From Skermanella stibiiresistens SB22 (lineage in GTDB: Bacteria > Pseudomonadota > Alphaproteobacteria > Azospirillales > Azospirillaceae), in assembly GCF_000576635.1 (NCBI RefSeq), contig NZ_AVFL01000049.1, positions 1 to 35,495 on the forward strand: a stretch of DNA of 35,495 nt. The letters run 5' to 3'. Both the position numbers and the translations under genes were made by a program. This document shows, piece after piece, positions 1 to 10,598 of this stretch (position 1 is the first letter of the stretch; each line of letters starts with the position of its first letter). The notes under the pieces are model-generated. The model worked only from the letters and a program-made list of their open reading frames with translations. It searched no databases and was not told the DNA's origin.

Positions 1-1
1 G

Positions 2-595
2 GTGATCGGCGCCACGACGCCGCACGCCGAGGTGGCGGCCAGCGCGGTGGTTAAGCGGGTGATCCCGACGCTCGCCAAGCTGGCCGAGGGCATCGGCGAC
101 GCCCAGGTGCGGAACCGCGGCACCATCGGCGGCTCGATCTGCAACAACGATCCGTCCGCCGACTACCCGGCGGCGCTGGTCGGCTTGGGCGCCACCGTCC
201 ACACCACGACGCGGACGATCCCGGCCGAGGACTTCTTCACCGGCATGTTCGAGACGGCGCTGGAGCCCAACGAGATCGTCACGGCCGTGGCCTTCCCGAA
301 GCCGGGCAAGGCCGCCTATGTCAAGTTCCCGAACCCCGCCAGCCGCTACGCCACGGTCGGCGTGCTGGTGGCGGAGGTCGGCGGTGGCGTCCGCGTCGCG
401 GTGACGGGCGCCGCTCCCAGCGTCTATCGCTGGACCGAGGCCGAGCAGGCGCTGGCCGGTGGCCTGAACCCGGCGGCCCTGGATGGTCTGACGGTGGATG
501 CCGACGGCCTCAACGCCGACATCCACGCCAGTGCCGAGTACCGGGCCAGCTTGGTCAAGGTCATGGCCAAGCGGGCGGTGGCGGCCTGCGCCTAG
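2..595 (+). CDS. CoxM-like FAD-binding medium subunit of a molybdenum hydroxylase (5' truncated by window edge)
   Basis: This is the C-terminal ~197 residues of the FAD subunit of a xanthine dehydrogenase/aerobic CO dehydrogenase family enzyme, which passes electrons from the Mo/Fe-S subunits to an acceptor. The stretch QVRNRGTIGGSICNNDPSAD is the family's FAD-contacting segment. It is followed by the rest of the FAD domain and the CO_deh_flav_C-type C-terminal domain from about residue 95. Family members are usually about 265-290 residues, so roughly 70-90 N-terminal residues lie left of the window, and the GTG at position 2 is an internal Val codon rather than a start. The maturation genes follow directly on the same strand. 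The substrate cannot be told from this part: CO dehydrogenase is only one possibility, because the active-site loop lies in the missing large subunit. Confidence 0.9.
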   Translation: MIGATTPHAEVAASAVVKRVIPTLAKLAEGIGDAQVRNRGTIGGSICNNDPSADYPAALVGLGATVHTTTRTIPAEDFFTGMFETALEPNEIVTAVAFPKPGKAAYVKFPNPASRYATVGVLVAEVGGGVRVAVTGAAPSVYRWTEAEQALAGGLNPAALDGLTVDADGLNADIHASAEYRASLVKVMAKRAVAACA

Positions 596-669
596 GTGCA
601 GCCACTTCCCGCACCTCTCCGGCGCACCATATGCCGATCTTCGGCCTTGCCCTCACATGACGCGTGATC

Positions 670-1593
670 ATGACAAATCCCCTGCCCGCTTCCGTCGATG
701 AAACCTTGGATCTGCTTCAGCGTGGCGACTATGTCGCCGAGCGGTCCCTGGCGACGGCCCTCTATCTGGCGATGAAGCTGAACCGTCCGCTATTCCTCGA
801 AGGCGAGGCGGGGGTCGGCAAGACCGAGATCGCGAAGGTGCTGAGCAATACGCTGGGCCGCCGGCTGGTCCGGCTGCAATGCTACGAGGGCCTGGATGTC
901 GCCTCCGCCGTATACGAATGGAACTACGCCCGCCAGATGATCGAGATCCGGCTCGCCGAGGCGACCGGCGACCGGAACCGGGAGAGCTTGGGCGGCGACA
1001 TCTTCTCCCCGGAGTTCCTGATCAAGCGTCCGCTGCTCCAGGCGCTCGAGTCCGGGATCGACGGCCCGCCCGTCCTGCTGATCGACGAGTTGGACCGCAC
1101 CGACGAGCCGTTCGAGGCCTATCTGCTGGAGGTCCTATCGGACTTCCAGATCACCATCCCGGAGATCGGCACCATCAAGGCCGAGCATCCGCCGATGGTG
1201 ATCATCACGTCCAACAGGACGCGCGAGATCCACGACGCGCTGAAGCGCCGCTGTTTCTACCACTGGGTCGATTATCCCAACGCCGCGCGCGAGCAGGAGA
1301 TCCTGCGGGTCAAGGCGCCCAACGTGCCGGAACGCCTGTCGCGACAGGTGGTGGGCTTCGTCCAGCGCCTGCGGAGCATGGACCTGTTCAAGCTGCCCGG
1401 CGTCGCCGAGACCCTGGACTGGGCCCAGGCCCTGACCCAGCTCGACCGGCTGGAGCTTGATCCGGAGACGATCAACGACACGCTCGGCACGTTGCTGAAG
1501 TACCAGGACGACATCGCCAAGATCCAGGGCAGCGAGGCCAACCGCATCCTGAATCAGGTCAAAGCCGAACTGTCCGCCACCCCGTCGCTCTGA
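670..1593 (+). CDS. coxD: CoxD/MoxR-family AAA+ ATPase
   Basis: This is a MoxR-type AAA+ chaperone ATPase. In Oligotropha, CoxD acts with CoxE to assemble the Cu/Mo-S active site of CO dehydrogenase, and related pairs mature other Mo hydroxylases. The Walker A motif GEAGVGKT lies near residues 45-52, Walker B is the LLIDELDR stretch near 140, and sensor-1 TSNRTREI follows. The length (~307 aa) is normal. A GTG six bases upstream (664) could also start translation, but I prefer ATG 670 because it begins the usual MTxPLPxSVDETL-type N-terminus. No strong Shine-Dalgarno sequence is visible. It lies 74 bp after the coxM-like gene and 7 bp before coxE, consistent with one operon. The family call is firm; the client enzyme is inferred. 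Confidence 0.9.
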   Translation: MTNPLPASVDETLDLLQRGDYVAERSLATALYLAMKLNRPLFLEGEAGVGKTEIAKVLSNTLGRRLVRLQCYEGLDVASAVYEWNYARQMIEIRLAEATGDRNRESLGGDIFSPEFLIKRPLLQALESGIDGPPVLLIDELDRTDEPFEAYLLEVLSDFQITIPEIGTIKAEHPPMVIITSNRTREIHDALKRRCFYHWVDYPNAAREQEILRVKAPNVPERLSRQVVGFVQRLRSMDLFKLPGVAETLDWAQALTQLDRLELDPETINDTLGTLLKYQDDIAKIQGSEANRILNQVKAELSATPSL

Positions 1594-1600
1594 CACCGAG

Positions 1601-2848
1601 ATGGTTCAGGACACCCGCGACATCGAGATCGACGGCGGGCGGCTTTCCGCCAACATCATGCATTTCGCCCGCTGCCTGCGAGCGGCGGGGCTGCCAATCG
1701 GGCCGGGCAAGGTGCTCCAGGCCTTGGAGGCGGTCGAGGCGGTCGGCATCGGCAACCGCAAGGATTTTTACTGGACGCTGCACGCCGTCTTCGTCAACCG
1801 GCGCGACCAGCGCGAACTGTTCGATCAGGCGTTCCACGTCTTCTGGCGCAATCCGGACATCCTCAAGCGCATGATGGCGCTGCTGCTGCCCTCGCTGAAG
1901 GCCGACCTGAAGCAGGAAGGCCCGGAGATGTCACGCCGGCTTGCCGAGGCGCTCCAGAACAACAAGCCCAATCCAGGCGCCGGGGAGGCCGGTGAGCAGG
2001 ACCAGGAGATCGAGATCGACGCCTCGCTGACGTGGTCGGATCGCGAGTTGATCCAGACCATGGACTTCGAGAAGATGTCGGCCGCCGAGATCGCCATGGC
2101 GAAGTCGATCATCAAGCGCATGTCGCTGCCGATCATGACCGTGCCGACCCGGCGGTTCGAGTTGAGCCCCGCTGGCCGCCGCGCCGACCTGCGGGCGACA
2201 TTGCGAAAGACGCTGCGTTCGGGCGGCGACGTGATCGACTTGGCGACCAAGCGGCGGCGCGAGCGGCATCCGCCGCTGGTCGTGCTGTGCGACATCTCCG
2301 GCTCCATGAGCCGGTACTCGCGGATGCTGCTGCACTTCCTCCACGCGGTCACCAACGACCGCGACCGCGTCCACACCTTCCTGTTCGGCACGCGGCTGAC
2401 CAACGTGACGCGGTACCTGCGCTACAAGGACATCGATGTGTCGCTGGAGAAGGTCTCCGGCGTCGTCCAGGACTGGTCGGGCGGAACACGCATCGGGCGC
2501 AGTCTTCACGACTTCAACCGGGTGTGGTCTCGGCGCGTGCTCGGCCAGGGCGCCGTGGTCATCCTGATCACCGATGGCCTTGACCGCGACGCGGCGGAGG
2601 GGCTTACCGAGGAGATCGAGCGGCTGCACAAGAGCTGCCGTCGGCTGATCTGGCTCAATCCCCTCTTGCGCTATGACGGGTTCGAGCCGAAATCCAGTGG
2701 TATCCGGGCGATCATGCCTCATGTCGATGATTTCCGCCCGGTTCACAATCTAGCCAGCCTCGCCGATCTGGCGAAGGTGCTCGACCATGTCGGACCCCGG
2801 CGCCACGGCGGCATGGCGCGATGGCTTGCGGAGGTGGCTTCAGCATGA
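1601..2848 (+). CDS. coxE: CoxE-like VWA domain protein
   Basis: This 415-residue protein of the CoxE family works with the MoxR ATPase in metal-centre maturation of Mo hydroxylases. The C-terminal half is a von Willebrand A domain with a MIDAS motif: DISGS at residues 231-235, the SGGTRIG threonine near 295, and ITDG further on. The N-terminal half is the helical, charged region typical of the family. It starts 7 bp after the coxD-like stop, and its TGA overlaps the ATG of the next gene (ATGA at 2845-2848), which suggests translational coupling. It has no signal peptide or membrane segment, so it should be cytoplasmic or membrane-peripheral. Confidence 0.9.
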   Translation: MVQDTRDIEIDGGRLSANIMHFARCLRAAGLPIGPGKVLQALEAVEAVGIGNRKDFYWTLHAVFVNRRDQRELFDQAFHVFWRNPDILKRMMALLLPSLKADLKQEGPEMSRRLAEALQNNKPNPGAGEAGEQDQEIEIDASLTWSDRELIQTMDFEKMSAAEIAMAKSIIKRMSLPIMTVPTRRFELSPAGRRADLRATLRKTLRSGGDVIDLATKRRRERHPPLVVLCDISGSMSRYSRMLLHFLHAVTNDRDRVHTFLFGTRLTNVTRYLRYKDIDVSLEKVSGVVQDWSGGTRIGRSLHDFNRVWSRRVLGQGAVVILITDGLDRDAAEGLTEEIERLHKSCRRLIWLNPLLRYDGFEPKSSGIRAIMPHVDDFRPVHNLASLADLAKVLDHVGPRRHGGMARWLAEVASA

Positions 2849-3165
2849 CTTACGAGAACAACATTCCCGAGATCGCGGCGGCCCTGCGGGCCGAGGGCAA
2901 GCGGGTGGCCCTGGCGACGGTGGTCTCCACCTGGGGCTCCTCGCCGCGTCCGGTCGGCAGCCAACTCGTCGTGGACGAGACCGGCGCCATGCAGGGCTCC
3001 GTGTCCGGCGGCTGCATCGAGGGCGCCGTGGTCCATCAGGCGCTGGAAACCATGAAGGACGGCGAGCCGCGCGTGCTCAGCTTCGGCGTGGCGGACGAGA
3101 CCGCGTGGGAAGTGGGACTGGCCTGCGGCGGCAAAGTCCAGGTCTATGTCGAGGCGGTGGAATGA
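2845..3165 (+). CDS. XdhC/CoxI N-terminal-domain protein (short, ~106 aa)
   Basis: This short protein is made only of the XdhC_CoxI domain. Family members bind the molybdenum cofactor and help insert its sulfurated form into xanthine dehydrogenase-type enzymes. The diagnostic part is VVSTWGSSPRPVGSQL followed by GSVSGGCIEG, which holds the conserved cysteine implicated in cofactor handling. I chose ATG 2845 over the in-frame ATG at 2821 because GGAGGTGG sits just upstream (2830-2837) and because the ATG overlaps the coxE stop as ATGA. Its own TGA overlaps the next ATG in the same way (3162-3165). The Rossmann half is encoded by the next gene. A two-gene XdhC arrangement is common in cox-type loci, so this is not read as a frameshift. 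Confidence 0.88.
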   Translation: MTYENNIPEIAAALRAEGKRVALATVVSTWGSSPRPVGSQLVVDETGAMQGSVSGGCIEGAVVHQALETMKDGEPRVLSFGVADETAWEVGLACGGKVQVYVEAVE

Positions 3166-3878
3166 AGACCGAACTCCTTCAGAGATTGGTCACGGCACGC
3201 GCGGAGAAGCGTCCCGTGGCCCTGGTGACCGACCTTGGATCGGGCATGCAGACGCTGGTCGGGCAAGATGTCGCCCATGGCGGCTTCGGCCTGGACCGCG
3301 AGGAATTGGCCGAGGTTCAGAAGTACCTTCGCGAGGACCGCAGCGGCATCGTGGAGATCGGCGACAGCCGGCTGTTCATCCATTCCTACAATCCTCCGCT
3401 ACGGGTGATCATCATCGGCGCCGTCCACATCGCCCAGGCGCTGGCGCCGATGGCGTCGCTGGCTGGATACGATGTCGTGGTGGTCGATCCCCGCCGCGCC
3501 TTCGCGACCGACGCCCGCTTTCCCGGCATCACCATGAATGGCGAATGGCCGGACGACGCGCTGAAGGAGTTGGTGATCGACAGCCGCACCGCCATCGTCA
3601 CCCTGACCCATGATCCCAAGCTGGACGATCCGGCGCTCCACGTGGCGCTCCGCTCGCCCGCGTTCTATGTCGGCTCGCTCGGCAGCAGGAAGACCCATGG
3701 CAAGCGGGTCGACCGACTGCGCGAGGCTGGCTACAGCGAGTCGGAGATCAGCCGCATCCACGCCCCGGTCGGCTTGGCGATCGACGCCGTGAGCCCGGCG
3801 GAGATCGCCTTGGCGATCATGGCGCAGATCACCCAGGTGCTGCGCCGGGAACCCTCCTCCAGCGCGGCGGCGGCCTGA
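3162..3878 (+). CDS. XdhC family protein with C-terminal Rossmann domain
   Basis: This 238-residue protein pairs with the preceding short XdhC protein in molybdenum-cofactor delivery. Residues ~1-80 look like a weakened XdhC_CoxI domain. From ~80 there is an XdhC_C Rossmann domain that opens with LRVIIIGAVHIAQALAPMA and VVVVDPRRAF, and continues through YVGSLGSRKTHGKRVDRL and HAPVGLAIDAVSPAEIALAI, all strongly conserved in the family. The start ATG at 3162 overlaps the upstream stop. The C-terminus ends in a Ser/Ala-rich tail. It lies 6 bp before the next gene in the same operon. The role is inferred from family and context. Confidence 0.9.
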   Translation: MKTELLQRLVTARAEKRPVALVTDLGSGMQTLVGQDVAHGGFGLDREELAEVQKYLREDRSGIVEIGDSRLFIHSYNPPLRVIIIGAVHIAQALAPMASLAGYDVVVVDPRRAFATDARFPGITMNGEWPDDALKELVIDSRTAIVTLTHDPKLDDPALHVALRSPAFYVGSLGSRKTHGKRVDRLREAGYSESEISRIHAPVGLAIDAVSPAEIALAIMAQITQVLRREPSSSAAAA

Positions 3879-3884
3879 CCGCGG

Positions 3885-5496
<1,612 letters not shown>

Positions 5497-5507
<11 letters not shown>

Positions 5508-6228
5508 CCCGAGGCGTCTTTTCCCGCACCAACTCCATCCAATTACGGGCGAGGTCGCGGACGAACTCGCTGGCCTCGTCCAGGTGCTCCGCCAACTCGG
5601 CGTCCATCTGGCGCGCGACGGCGGCGTGGTCCTCTTCCGGTTCGGCCTCGGTCTTGTACATCTCGACCCAATCGCGAACGATGGCGGCGTCCACCTCGGG
5701 GTGGAACTGAAGCCCATACTGGCTGTCGCCCAGCCGGAACGCTTGGTTGGCGCAATCCGGTCCGGTCGCTAGCAGCACGGCACCGGCGGGCAGGTCGAAC
5801 GTGTCGTAGTGCCACTGCATGATGTGACGCTGGGACCCCAGCGCGTTCAGCAGCGGATCGTCCGCGCCAGCAGTCGTGCGCGCGATCGGCCGGAATCCCC
5901 GCTCCATCAAGCTGTGCTTGTAGACCCTGGCGCCATGGGCCCGTGCCAGCAGCTGGGCGCCCAGGCAAACGCCCAGCACCGGCTTGCCACCAGCCGCGAA
6001 TCCGCGCATCAGGTCGAGCTGGGCCGGCAGGTAGGGGTTGGACTCGTCATCGCCGGCGAACTGAGGGCCGCCCAGTACCAAGGCCGCGTCGAACTCCGCG
6101 GTATCGGCGGGCAGGCTCTCACCCTCGGGCGGCGTGACGGTCACGAGGTCGGCGCCGAACTCCACGAGGTATTGGCCGAGCAGCCCGGCGGGCGCCCGCT
6201 GGCTGTTTTGGATCACGAGGATGCGCAC
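5497..6228 (-). CDS. Class I glutamine amidotransferase
   Basis: This 243-residue stand-alone GATase1 domain of the GMP-synthase-like group has a complete triad: Cys88 in GVCLGAQ, and His176 and Glu178 in QFHPEV. Enzymes of this shape hydrolyse glutamine to deliver ammonia, or cleave gamma-glutamyl amide bonds as PuuD does. The last ~55 residues form an acidic, probably helical extension. Translation appears to start at GTG 6228. The gene lies 12 bp downstream of the M81 peptidase gene on the same strand and is the last of a three-gene operon. No synthetase partner is adjacent, so a hydrolase acting on a gamma-glutamyl compound is as plausible as an ammonia donor. Its 3' end overlaps the convergent MoCF/MobA gene by 11 bp. 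Confidence 0.85.
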
Positions 6229-6240
6229 GATGGCAGGTCT

Positions 6241-7707
6241 TCACATGTCGTCGAGGGGATATATTGGCCGGCGGACGCGCTCGAAGTGAAGGCGTCCATA
6301 GTCCGAGGTGGTGACGCCGTCACCGGCGCATTCCACGATATGCTTGGCGATGGGTTGGAAGCCAGCGCGATAGTGGATGCGCGACTTCAGCATGATGTGG
6401 CGCTTCGCCGCCGGGTCGATGCCGAGGCTGAGCAGGCATCCCAGGTCCCAGGGTTCGTGATGGCGCTCGATCAGGACGATCTCGACCGAGCCGGTATCCA
6501 GAACGACGGTTCGCCCCATGCCGACCCGCACGCCCGTGTACATCGGCCCCCGGATCGTATATTCGCCGTCGGTGATCACCCGCACCACGCCCGAGACGGT
6601 CAGCGGCCTGCCCTGCAGCCCGATCGCCGGCATCGCCAGCTTGCCGCCAATGTCCAGCGTCACCCGCGCCCCGACGCCCGCCTCGATCAGCCGCGCGACC
6701 GCCGCCGGGTCGTGGATCGCGAAGGCGACGACATCCTTCAAATCCTGCCGGATGATCTCGGCGAGAACGGTGGTCACGTCCTGCGTGCCGCCGGAACCGC
6801 AGTTGTCGGAATGGTCGAGGATCAGCACCGGACCGTCGGCCAGCCTCGCGGCGCGCGCCACCGACTGGGCCAGCGGCTCCGCGTGATAGACGAATTCCTC
6901 CCGGCGGCGCCACGCCTCCTCCAGCAGCCCGTCGCGGATCGACTTGGCCTCGGTGAGGTCGCCCTCGGTCACCGTCACCACGCCGATGCCCGCGTCGCGG
7001 ATATCCGCGTGGGGGAAGCCGCCGAACACGCTGACCGCCAGCGCGCCGTCCCGCTCCAGCCGTCGCGCCTCGTCCACCAAGTCGCGCATGGGTGCCTCCG
7101 CCGTGCCCATCCGCATCACGTGCGGCAGCATCGGCTTGCTGCCCCAGGCCATCGCCGGACGGCAGGTTCCCTTGACGGCGCCCAACGTGATCCGCCCGAC
7201 GCGCTCTCCGGTCTCGTACATGTCGACGTGGGGATAGGTCTTGAAACCGGCGACGGCGGTGGCGTTGGAGACGATTTTTTCCGACAGGTTGCCATGCAGG
7301 TCCAACGCGACGCCGATCGGCACGTCGGGCGCCAGCTTGCGGACGCGAGCCAGCAACTCGCCCTCGCCGTCCTCCAGGCTTTCGGTGACCATGGCGCCAT
7401 GCAGGTCGAGCAGGACGCAGTCGCAGCCCTTGGCGACCTCCTCCAGGATGGCGCCGGTCAATCGCATGTAGGCGTCGTCGCTGACCGGGCCGCTGGGCCA
7501 AGCCTCGGCGGCGACCGGGGTGACGATCTCGGCACCCTCCGCCTCGGCCAAGTCGATGAAGGCGCCCATCGGCGTGGCGGTGCCCCGGTATGCGTTGTAG
7601 GCGTCCGAGCCCCATGCGGGGCCGCCATTCCCGAACCGCTCCAGCGGCGTCGGCACGGGGGAGAAGGTGTTGGTCTCATGCTTCAGCAGCGCGATGACGA
7701 CCCGCAT
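6241..7707 (-). CDS. M81 family metallopeptidase (MlrC-like)
   Basis: This full-length (488 aa) member of the MlrC family is named after the enzyme that degrades linearised microcystin in sphingomonads; most homologues have unknown substrates. Family signatures are present: HETNTFSP at residues 10-17, two DLHG motifs (DLHGAMV and DLHGN) and YPHVDMYETG, which supply the predicted zinc ligands. The C-terminal MlrC_C domain carries the ILDHSDNCGSGG stretch. A GAGAGAGGG-type ribosome binding site precedes ATG 7707. It has no signal peptide, so it should act on small peptides or amide compounds in the cytoplasm. It lies between a degenerate 2-hydroxyacid dehydrogenase (37 bp upstream) and a glutamine amidotransferase (12 bp downstream). 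Confidence 0.9.
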   Translation of the reverse strand: MRVVIALLKHETNTFSPVPTPLERFGNGGPAWGSDAYNAYRGTATPMGAFIDLAEAEGAEIVTPVAAEAWPSGPVSDDAYMRLTGAILEEVAKGCDCVLLDLHGAMVTESLEDGEGELLARVRKLAPDVPIGVALDLHGNLSEKIVSNATAVAGFKTYPHVDMYETGERVGRITLGAVKGTCRPAMAWGSKPMLPHVMRMGTAEAPMRDLVDEARRLERDGALAVSVFGGFPHADIRDAGIGVVTVTEGDLTEAKSIRDGLLEEAWRRREEFVYHAEPLAQSVARAARLADGPVLILDHSDNCGSGGTQDVTTVLAEIIRQDLKDVVAFAIHDPAAVARLIEAGVGARVTLDIGGKLAMPAIGLQGRPLTVSGVVRVITDGEYTIRGPMYTGVRVGMGRTVVLDTGSVEIVLIERHHEPWDLGCLLSLGIDPAAKRHIMLKSRIHYRAGFQPIAKHIVECAGDGVTTSDYGRLHFERVRRPIYPLDDM

Positions 7708-7744
7708 TTTCCCTCTCTCCCCAATGCCTGTTTTGGACCGGCGC

Positions 7745-8587
7745 CTAAATGTCCTCGCGCCGCTCCAGTGTGGTCCGAACCTTGTGTGCGATCAAGGCGC
7801 CGATCCGGGCGTCCGCCGCGTTGCGGGTGTCCAACTCGGCATGGGAATCGTCCTCCTCCAGATCGAGCATGGCTCCGGACAGACGGCCAGTGCGGACGGC
7901 GCCCAGGACGGCGCCATTGTCCACCAGGCCGGAATGGGAGGCGTTGATCAGGACGGCGCTGGGACGCATCTCGGTGATGGTCTCCCAGTCGATCAGCTCG
8001 CGGGTCTCCTCCGTCAGGCGGAGATGCAGGCTGACCGCGTCGCACCACTCGAGCAGATGGAGCAGTCCCACCGGCTGGACATTGAGGTCCGCCCACAAAG
8101 GGCTCTCCCGATCGACCAGCGGATCGTAAGCCCAGACTTGAAGTCCCAAGGCGCGGGCGCGGCCGGCGACCTCACGGGCGGTCGGGTTGAAGCCGACGAG
8201 CCCCAGCGTCTTCTCCCCCTTGCCGGGCATCCAGCCGGAGCGGCCCAGCAGGCGGGTCAAGCCAGAGATCACGCGATCGGCGGTCGTCAACTCGGCCCCG
8301 GCCTCATAGGTGTGGATCTCGATGCCACGCTCACGGCACGCCTCCAGATCGACTTGGCCCGCGCAGGCGCCAAGGCAGCCGATCACGCGCAGGCGCGGCG
8401 CCGCCGCCAGGAGATCGGCGTCGATGATGGTCCGGTCGCGCACGATCAGGGCGCGCGCGTCGGCGACGGCGCCGCTCAACGCGATTCCATCACGCGCCAG
8501 CGCGTGGTCGTATCGGACTTCGAAGCTGCGGCCCAGATCATGGACAGCCGCTTCATGCATGGGCTCGGATATGACGATATCAGGCAC
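7745..8587 (-). CDS. Degenerate D-2-hydroxyacid dehydrogenase family protein
   Basis: This 280-residue protein has the layout of the D-isomer-specific 2-hydroxyacid dehydrogenases: an N-terminal catalytic-type domain, then a Rossmann domain from ~100. The match is clear in LGLVGFNPTAREVAGRARAL and LINASHSGLVDNGAV. Key residues are changed, however. The GxGxxG dinucleotide motif reads GFNPTA (132-137), the substrate-binding Arg of the NxxRG motif is His218, and the C-terminal catalytic His segment is absent because the protein is ~30-40 residues short. A Glu equivalent (Glu245) remains. It may be an NAD-independent or non-catalytic relative. It starts at GTG 8587 and is the first gene of the operon with the M81 peptidase and amidotransferase. 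Confidence 0.82.
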   Translation of the reverse strand: MPDIVISEPMHEAAVHDLGRSFEVRYDHALARDGIALSGAVADARALIVRDRTIIDADLLAAAPRLRVIGCLGACAGQVDLEACRERGIEIHTYEAGAELTTADRVISGLTRLLGRSGWMPGKGEKTLGLVGFNPTAREVAGRARALGLQVWAYDPLVDRESPLWADLNVQPVGLLHLLEWCDAVSLHLRLTEETRELIDWETITEMRPSAVLINASHSGLVDNGAVLGAVRTGRLSGAMLDLEEDDSHAELDTRNAADARIGALIAHKVRTTLERREDI

Positions 8588-8692
8588 GGCGACCTACCGT
8601 GTTGGAGAACAAAAATTGGCGGGGAGGCTATGCGGGAGTCACGACTCTCGACGCATCGTTCCTAGATTAACGGAAGCACCCCCCAGTGCAAT

Positions 8693-8733
8693 CCCCCGGA
8701 CGAGAAAAAAACTTCGGGCGTCAGATCCGGGGG
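8693..8733 (-). other. Inverted repeat at the msbA 3' end, atypical as a terminator
   Basis: CCCCCGGA (8693-8700) and TCCGGGGG (8726-8733) are perfect 8-bp inverted repeats flanking the msbA stop codon. The 25-base loop contains a run of seven T on the msbA strand. In a standard intrinsic terminator the T run follows the stem rather than sitting in the loop, so the terminator role is doubtful. Confidence 0.3.
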
Positions 8734-10598
8734 GTGACCGCTGGCTCGGCTTCGCCCAATTCGGCTCCACCTAAATCGGCCCCACCTTGGCCCGATCCGC
8801 TCTGCATGCCCCATAGCCGCGCGTAGATGCCATCTTGGCGCAGCAGCTCGGCATGTGTGCCCGTCTCGGCCACCCGACCGTCATGAATCACATAGACACG
8901 GTCGGCATCGACGATGGTGGACAGGCGGTGCGCGACCACCAGCGTCGTGCGGCCGTGCTGCAAGGTCCGCAGCGCGCCCTGCACCGCCCGCTCCGACTCG
9001 GTGTCGAGCGCCGAGGTCGCCTCGTCCAGCAGCAGGATCGGAGCGTTCCGCAGCATGGCCCGCGCGATGGAGATCCGCTGCCGCTGGCCGCCCGACAGCT
9101 TGACCCCGAACTCGCCCACCATCGTGTCGTAACCATCGGGCAGACCGATGATGAAGTCGTGGGCGGCAGCCCCCTTGGCTGCGGCCACGATCTCGTCCTC
9201 GCTGGCGCCAAGACGACCATAGGCGATGTTGGCCCGGATCGAATCGTCGAACAGCGCCACCTCCTGGCTGACCAGCGCGATCTCGTTCCGCAAGCTGGAC
9301 AGGGTCGCGTCGCGGACGTCGACTCCGCCGATCAGGACGGCGCCGCCGGTGACATCGTAGAAGCGTGGGATCAGGTTCAGCAGGGTCGACTTGCCGGCGC
9401 CCGATGGTCCGACGAGCGCCACGGTCTGGCCCTCCGGCACCTCGATGGAGATGCCGTGCAGCGCCTGCTTGTCGTCGCCATACGAGAACTCGACCCGGTC
9501 GAACCGAATGTCGTGCCGCGCCACCTCCAGCGCCTTGGCCCCTGGGCGATCGACGATCGATGGCGCCGTGTCGAGCAGGGCGAAGACCCGGTCGGCGGCG
9601 GCGAGGCCCCCCTGAAGCTGGCCGTTCAGCTTCGCCATCCGCTTCATCGGCTCGTAGGCCAGCAGGAAGGCGGTGATGAACGAGAATAGGGCGCCCGCCG
9701 TACGCGTCCCGTTGATGACCTGGAACCCGCCATAGACGATGACGCTGACGATCGCCAACCCGCTCAGGACCTCGGTGATCGGCCCCGACATGGCCGATAC
9801 CTTGAAGCCCTTGTGGATCAAGTTGTAGAGATTTTCGATGATGCCGCCGACACGATCCCTCTCGTACGCCTCCATGCCGTACGCCTTGACGTGGCGGGCA
9901 CCCTGGAGCGTCTGGTTCAGGATCGTGGAGAAGTGACCAAGCTCCGCCTGCGTGTTGGCCGAGACCTTGCGCAGCCGCTTGCCGATGCTGGCGACGAAAT
10001 ACGACGCGATGGGAAACGCCAGGAAGGCGCCGGTCGCCATCACCCAGTCCTGCTGGAACATGACCGCCACCAGGATCACCAAGGTCAGCACGCTCTTGCC
10101 CAGGCCGGTCAGGCACTCCGCGACCGCCAGTCGCATCAATCCCACATCGTTGACCATCCGCGAGATCAACTGCCCCGCCGAGGTGCCATGGAAGAACGAT
10201 AGGTCGGAACGCAGCAGGTGGGCGTACATATCGCTTTGGACATCGGCGACGATCCGCTGCCCGATCTGGTTCATCTGCACGCTGTGGAAGTAGGTCGATA
10301 TCCCCCGCAGGGCAAAGGCGGTTAGCACTCCCGCGGCGACCGGAAACAGCATGGCCTGATTGCGGTTCTGGAACACCTCGTCGATGATGGGTTCCATCAG
10401 CTTGGCCATGGCGCCGGTGGTGATGGCGGCGAGGGCCATCCACATCACCGCCTGCGCAAGCGTCCAGCGATAGGGCCGCAGGTAGGTCGCGATCAGCCGC
10501 CGCAGCAGCGGCCAAGTGGCCGTGTGGCGCGTCGTGGCCCTGTCGAAGGGTTTCGTATCGAATGTTTTCGTCACGGAGCGAGGCGTATCGGTTTTCAT
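8721..10598 (-). CDS. msbA: MsbA-type lipid ABC exporter (membrane domain fused to ATPase)
   Basis: This 625-residue half-transporter would act as a homodimer in the inner membrane. MsbA flips lipid A-core from the inner to the outer leaflet. Residues ~30-340 form the six-helix ABC exporter domain. The ATPase domain follows with Walker A GPSGAGKST near 395, signature LSGGQRQR, Walker B ILLLDEATSALD and the H-loop VVAHRLSTI. The length is slightly above the usual ~580-600, with a polar N-terminal extension and a Gly/Glu-rich tail. No clear ribosome binding site precedes ATG 10598. A related multidrug exporter cannot be excluded, but MsbA is the best family match. Confidence 0.85.
   Translation of the reverse strand: MKTDTPRSVTKTFDTKPFDRATTRHTATWPLLRRLIATYLRPYRWTLAQAVMWMALAAITTGAMAKLMEPIIDEVFQNRNQAMLFPVAAGVLTAFALRGISTYFHSVQMNQIGQRIVADVQSDMYAHLLRSDLSFFHGTSAGQLISRMVNDVGLMRLAVAECLTGLGKSVLTLVILVAVMFQQDWVMATGAFLAFPIASYFVASIGKRLRKVSANTQAELGHFSTILNQTLQGARHVKAYGMEAYERDRVGGIIENLYNLIHKGFKVSAMSGPITEVLSGLAIVSVIVYGGFQVINGTRTAGALFSFITAFLLAYEPMKRMAKLNGQLQGGLAAADRVFALLDTAPSIVDRPGAKALEVARHDIRFDRVEFSYGDDKQALHGISIEVPEGQTVALVGPSGAGKSTLLNLIPRFYDVTGGAVLIGGVDVRDATLSSLRNEIALVSQEVALFDDSIRANIAYGRLGASEDEIVAAAKGAAAHDFIIGLPDGYDTMVGEFGVKLSGGQRQRISIARAMLRNAPILLLDEATSALDTESERAVQGALRTLQHGRTTLVVAHRLSTIVDADRVYVIHDGRVAETGTHAELLRQDGIYARLWGMQSGSGQGGADLGGAELGEAEPAVTPRI

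Noticed and set aside
2845-3878. Possible frameshift splitting a single xdhC gene
   Set aside because: Both genes have their own start with ATGA overlap, the first has a strong ribosome binding site, and the second carries its own degenerate N-terminal domain. A two-gene layout is known in cox-type loci.
5809-7947. A 712-codon + strand frame opposite the M81 peptidase
   Set aside because: It is a shadow of the M81 and amidotransferase genes, with Arg/His/Asp-rich translation and no domain.
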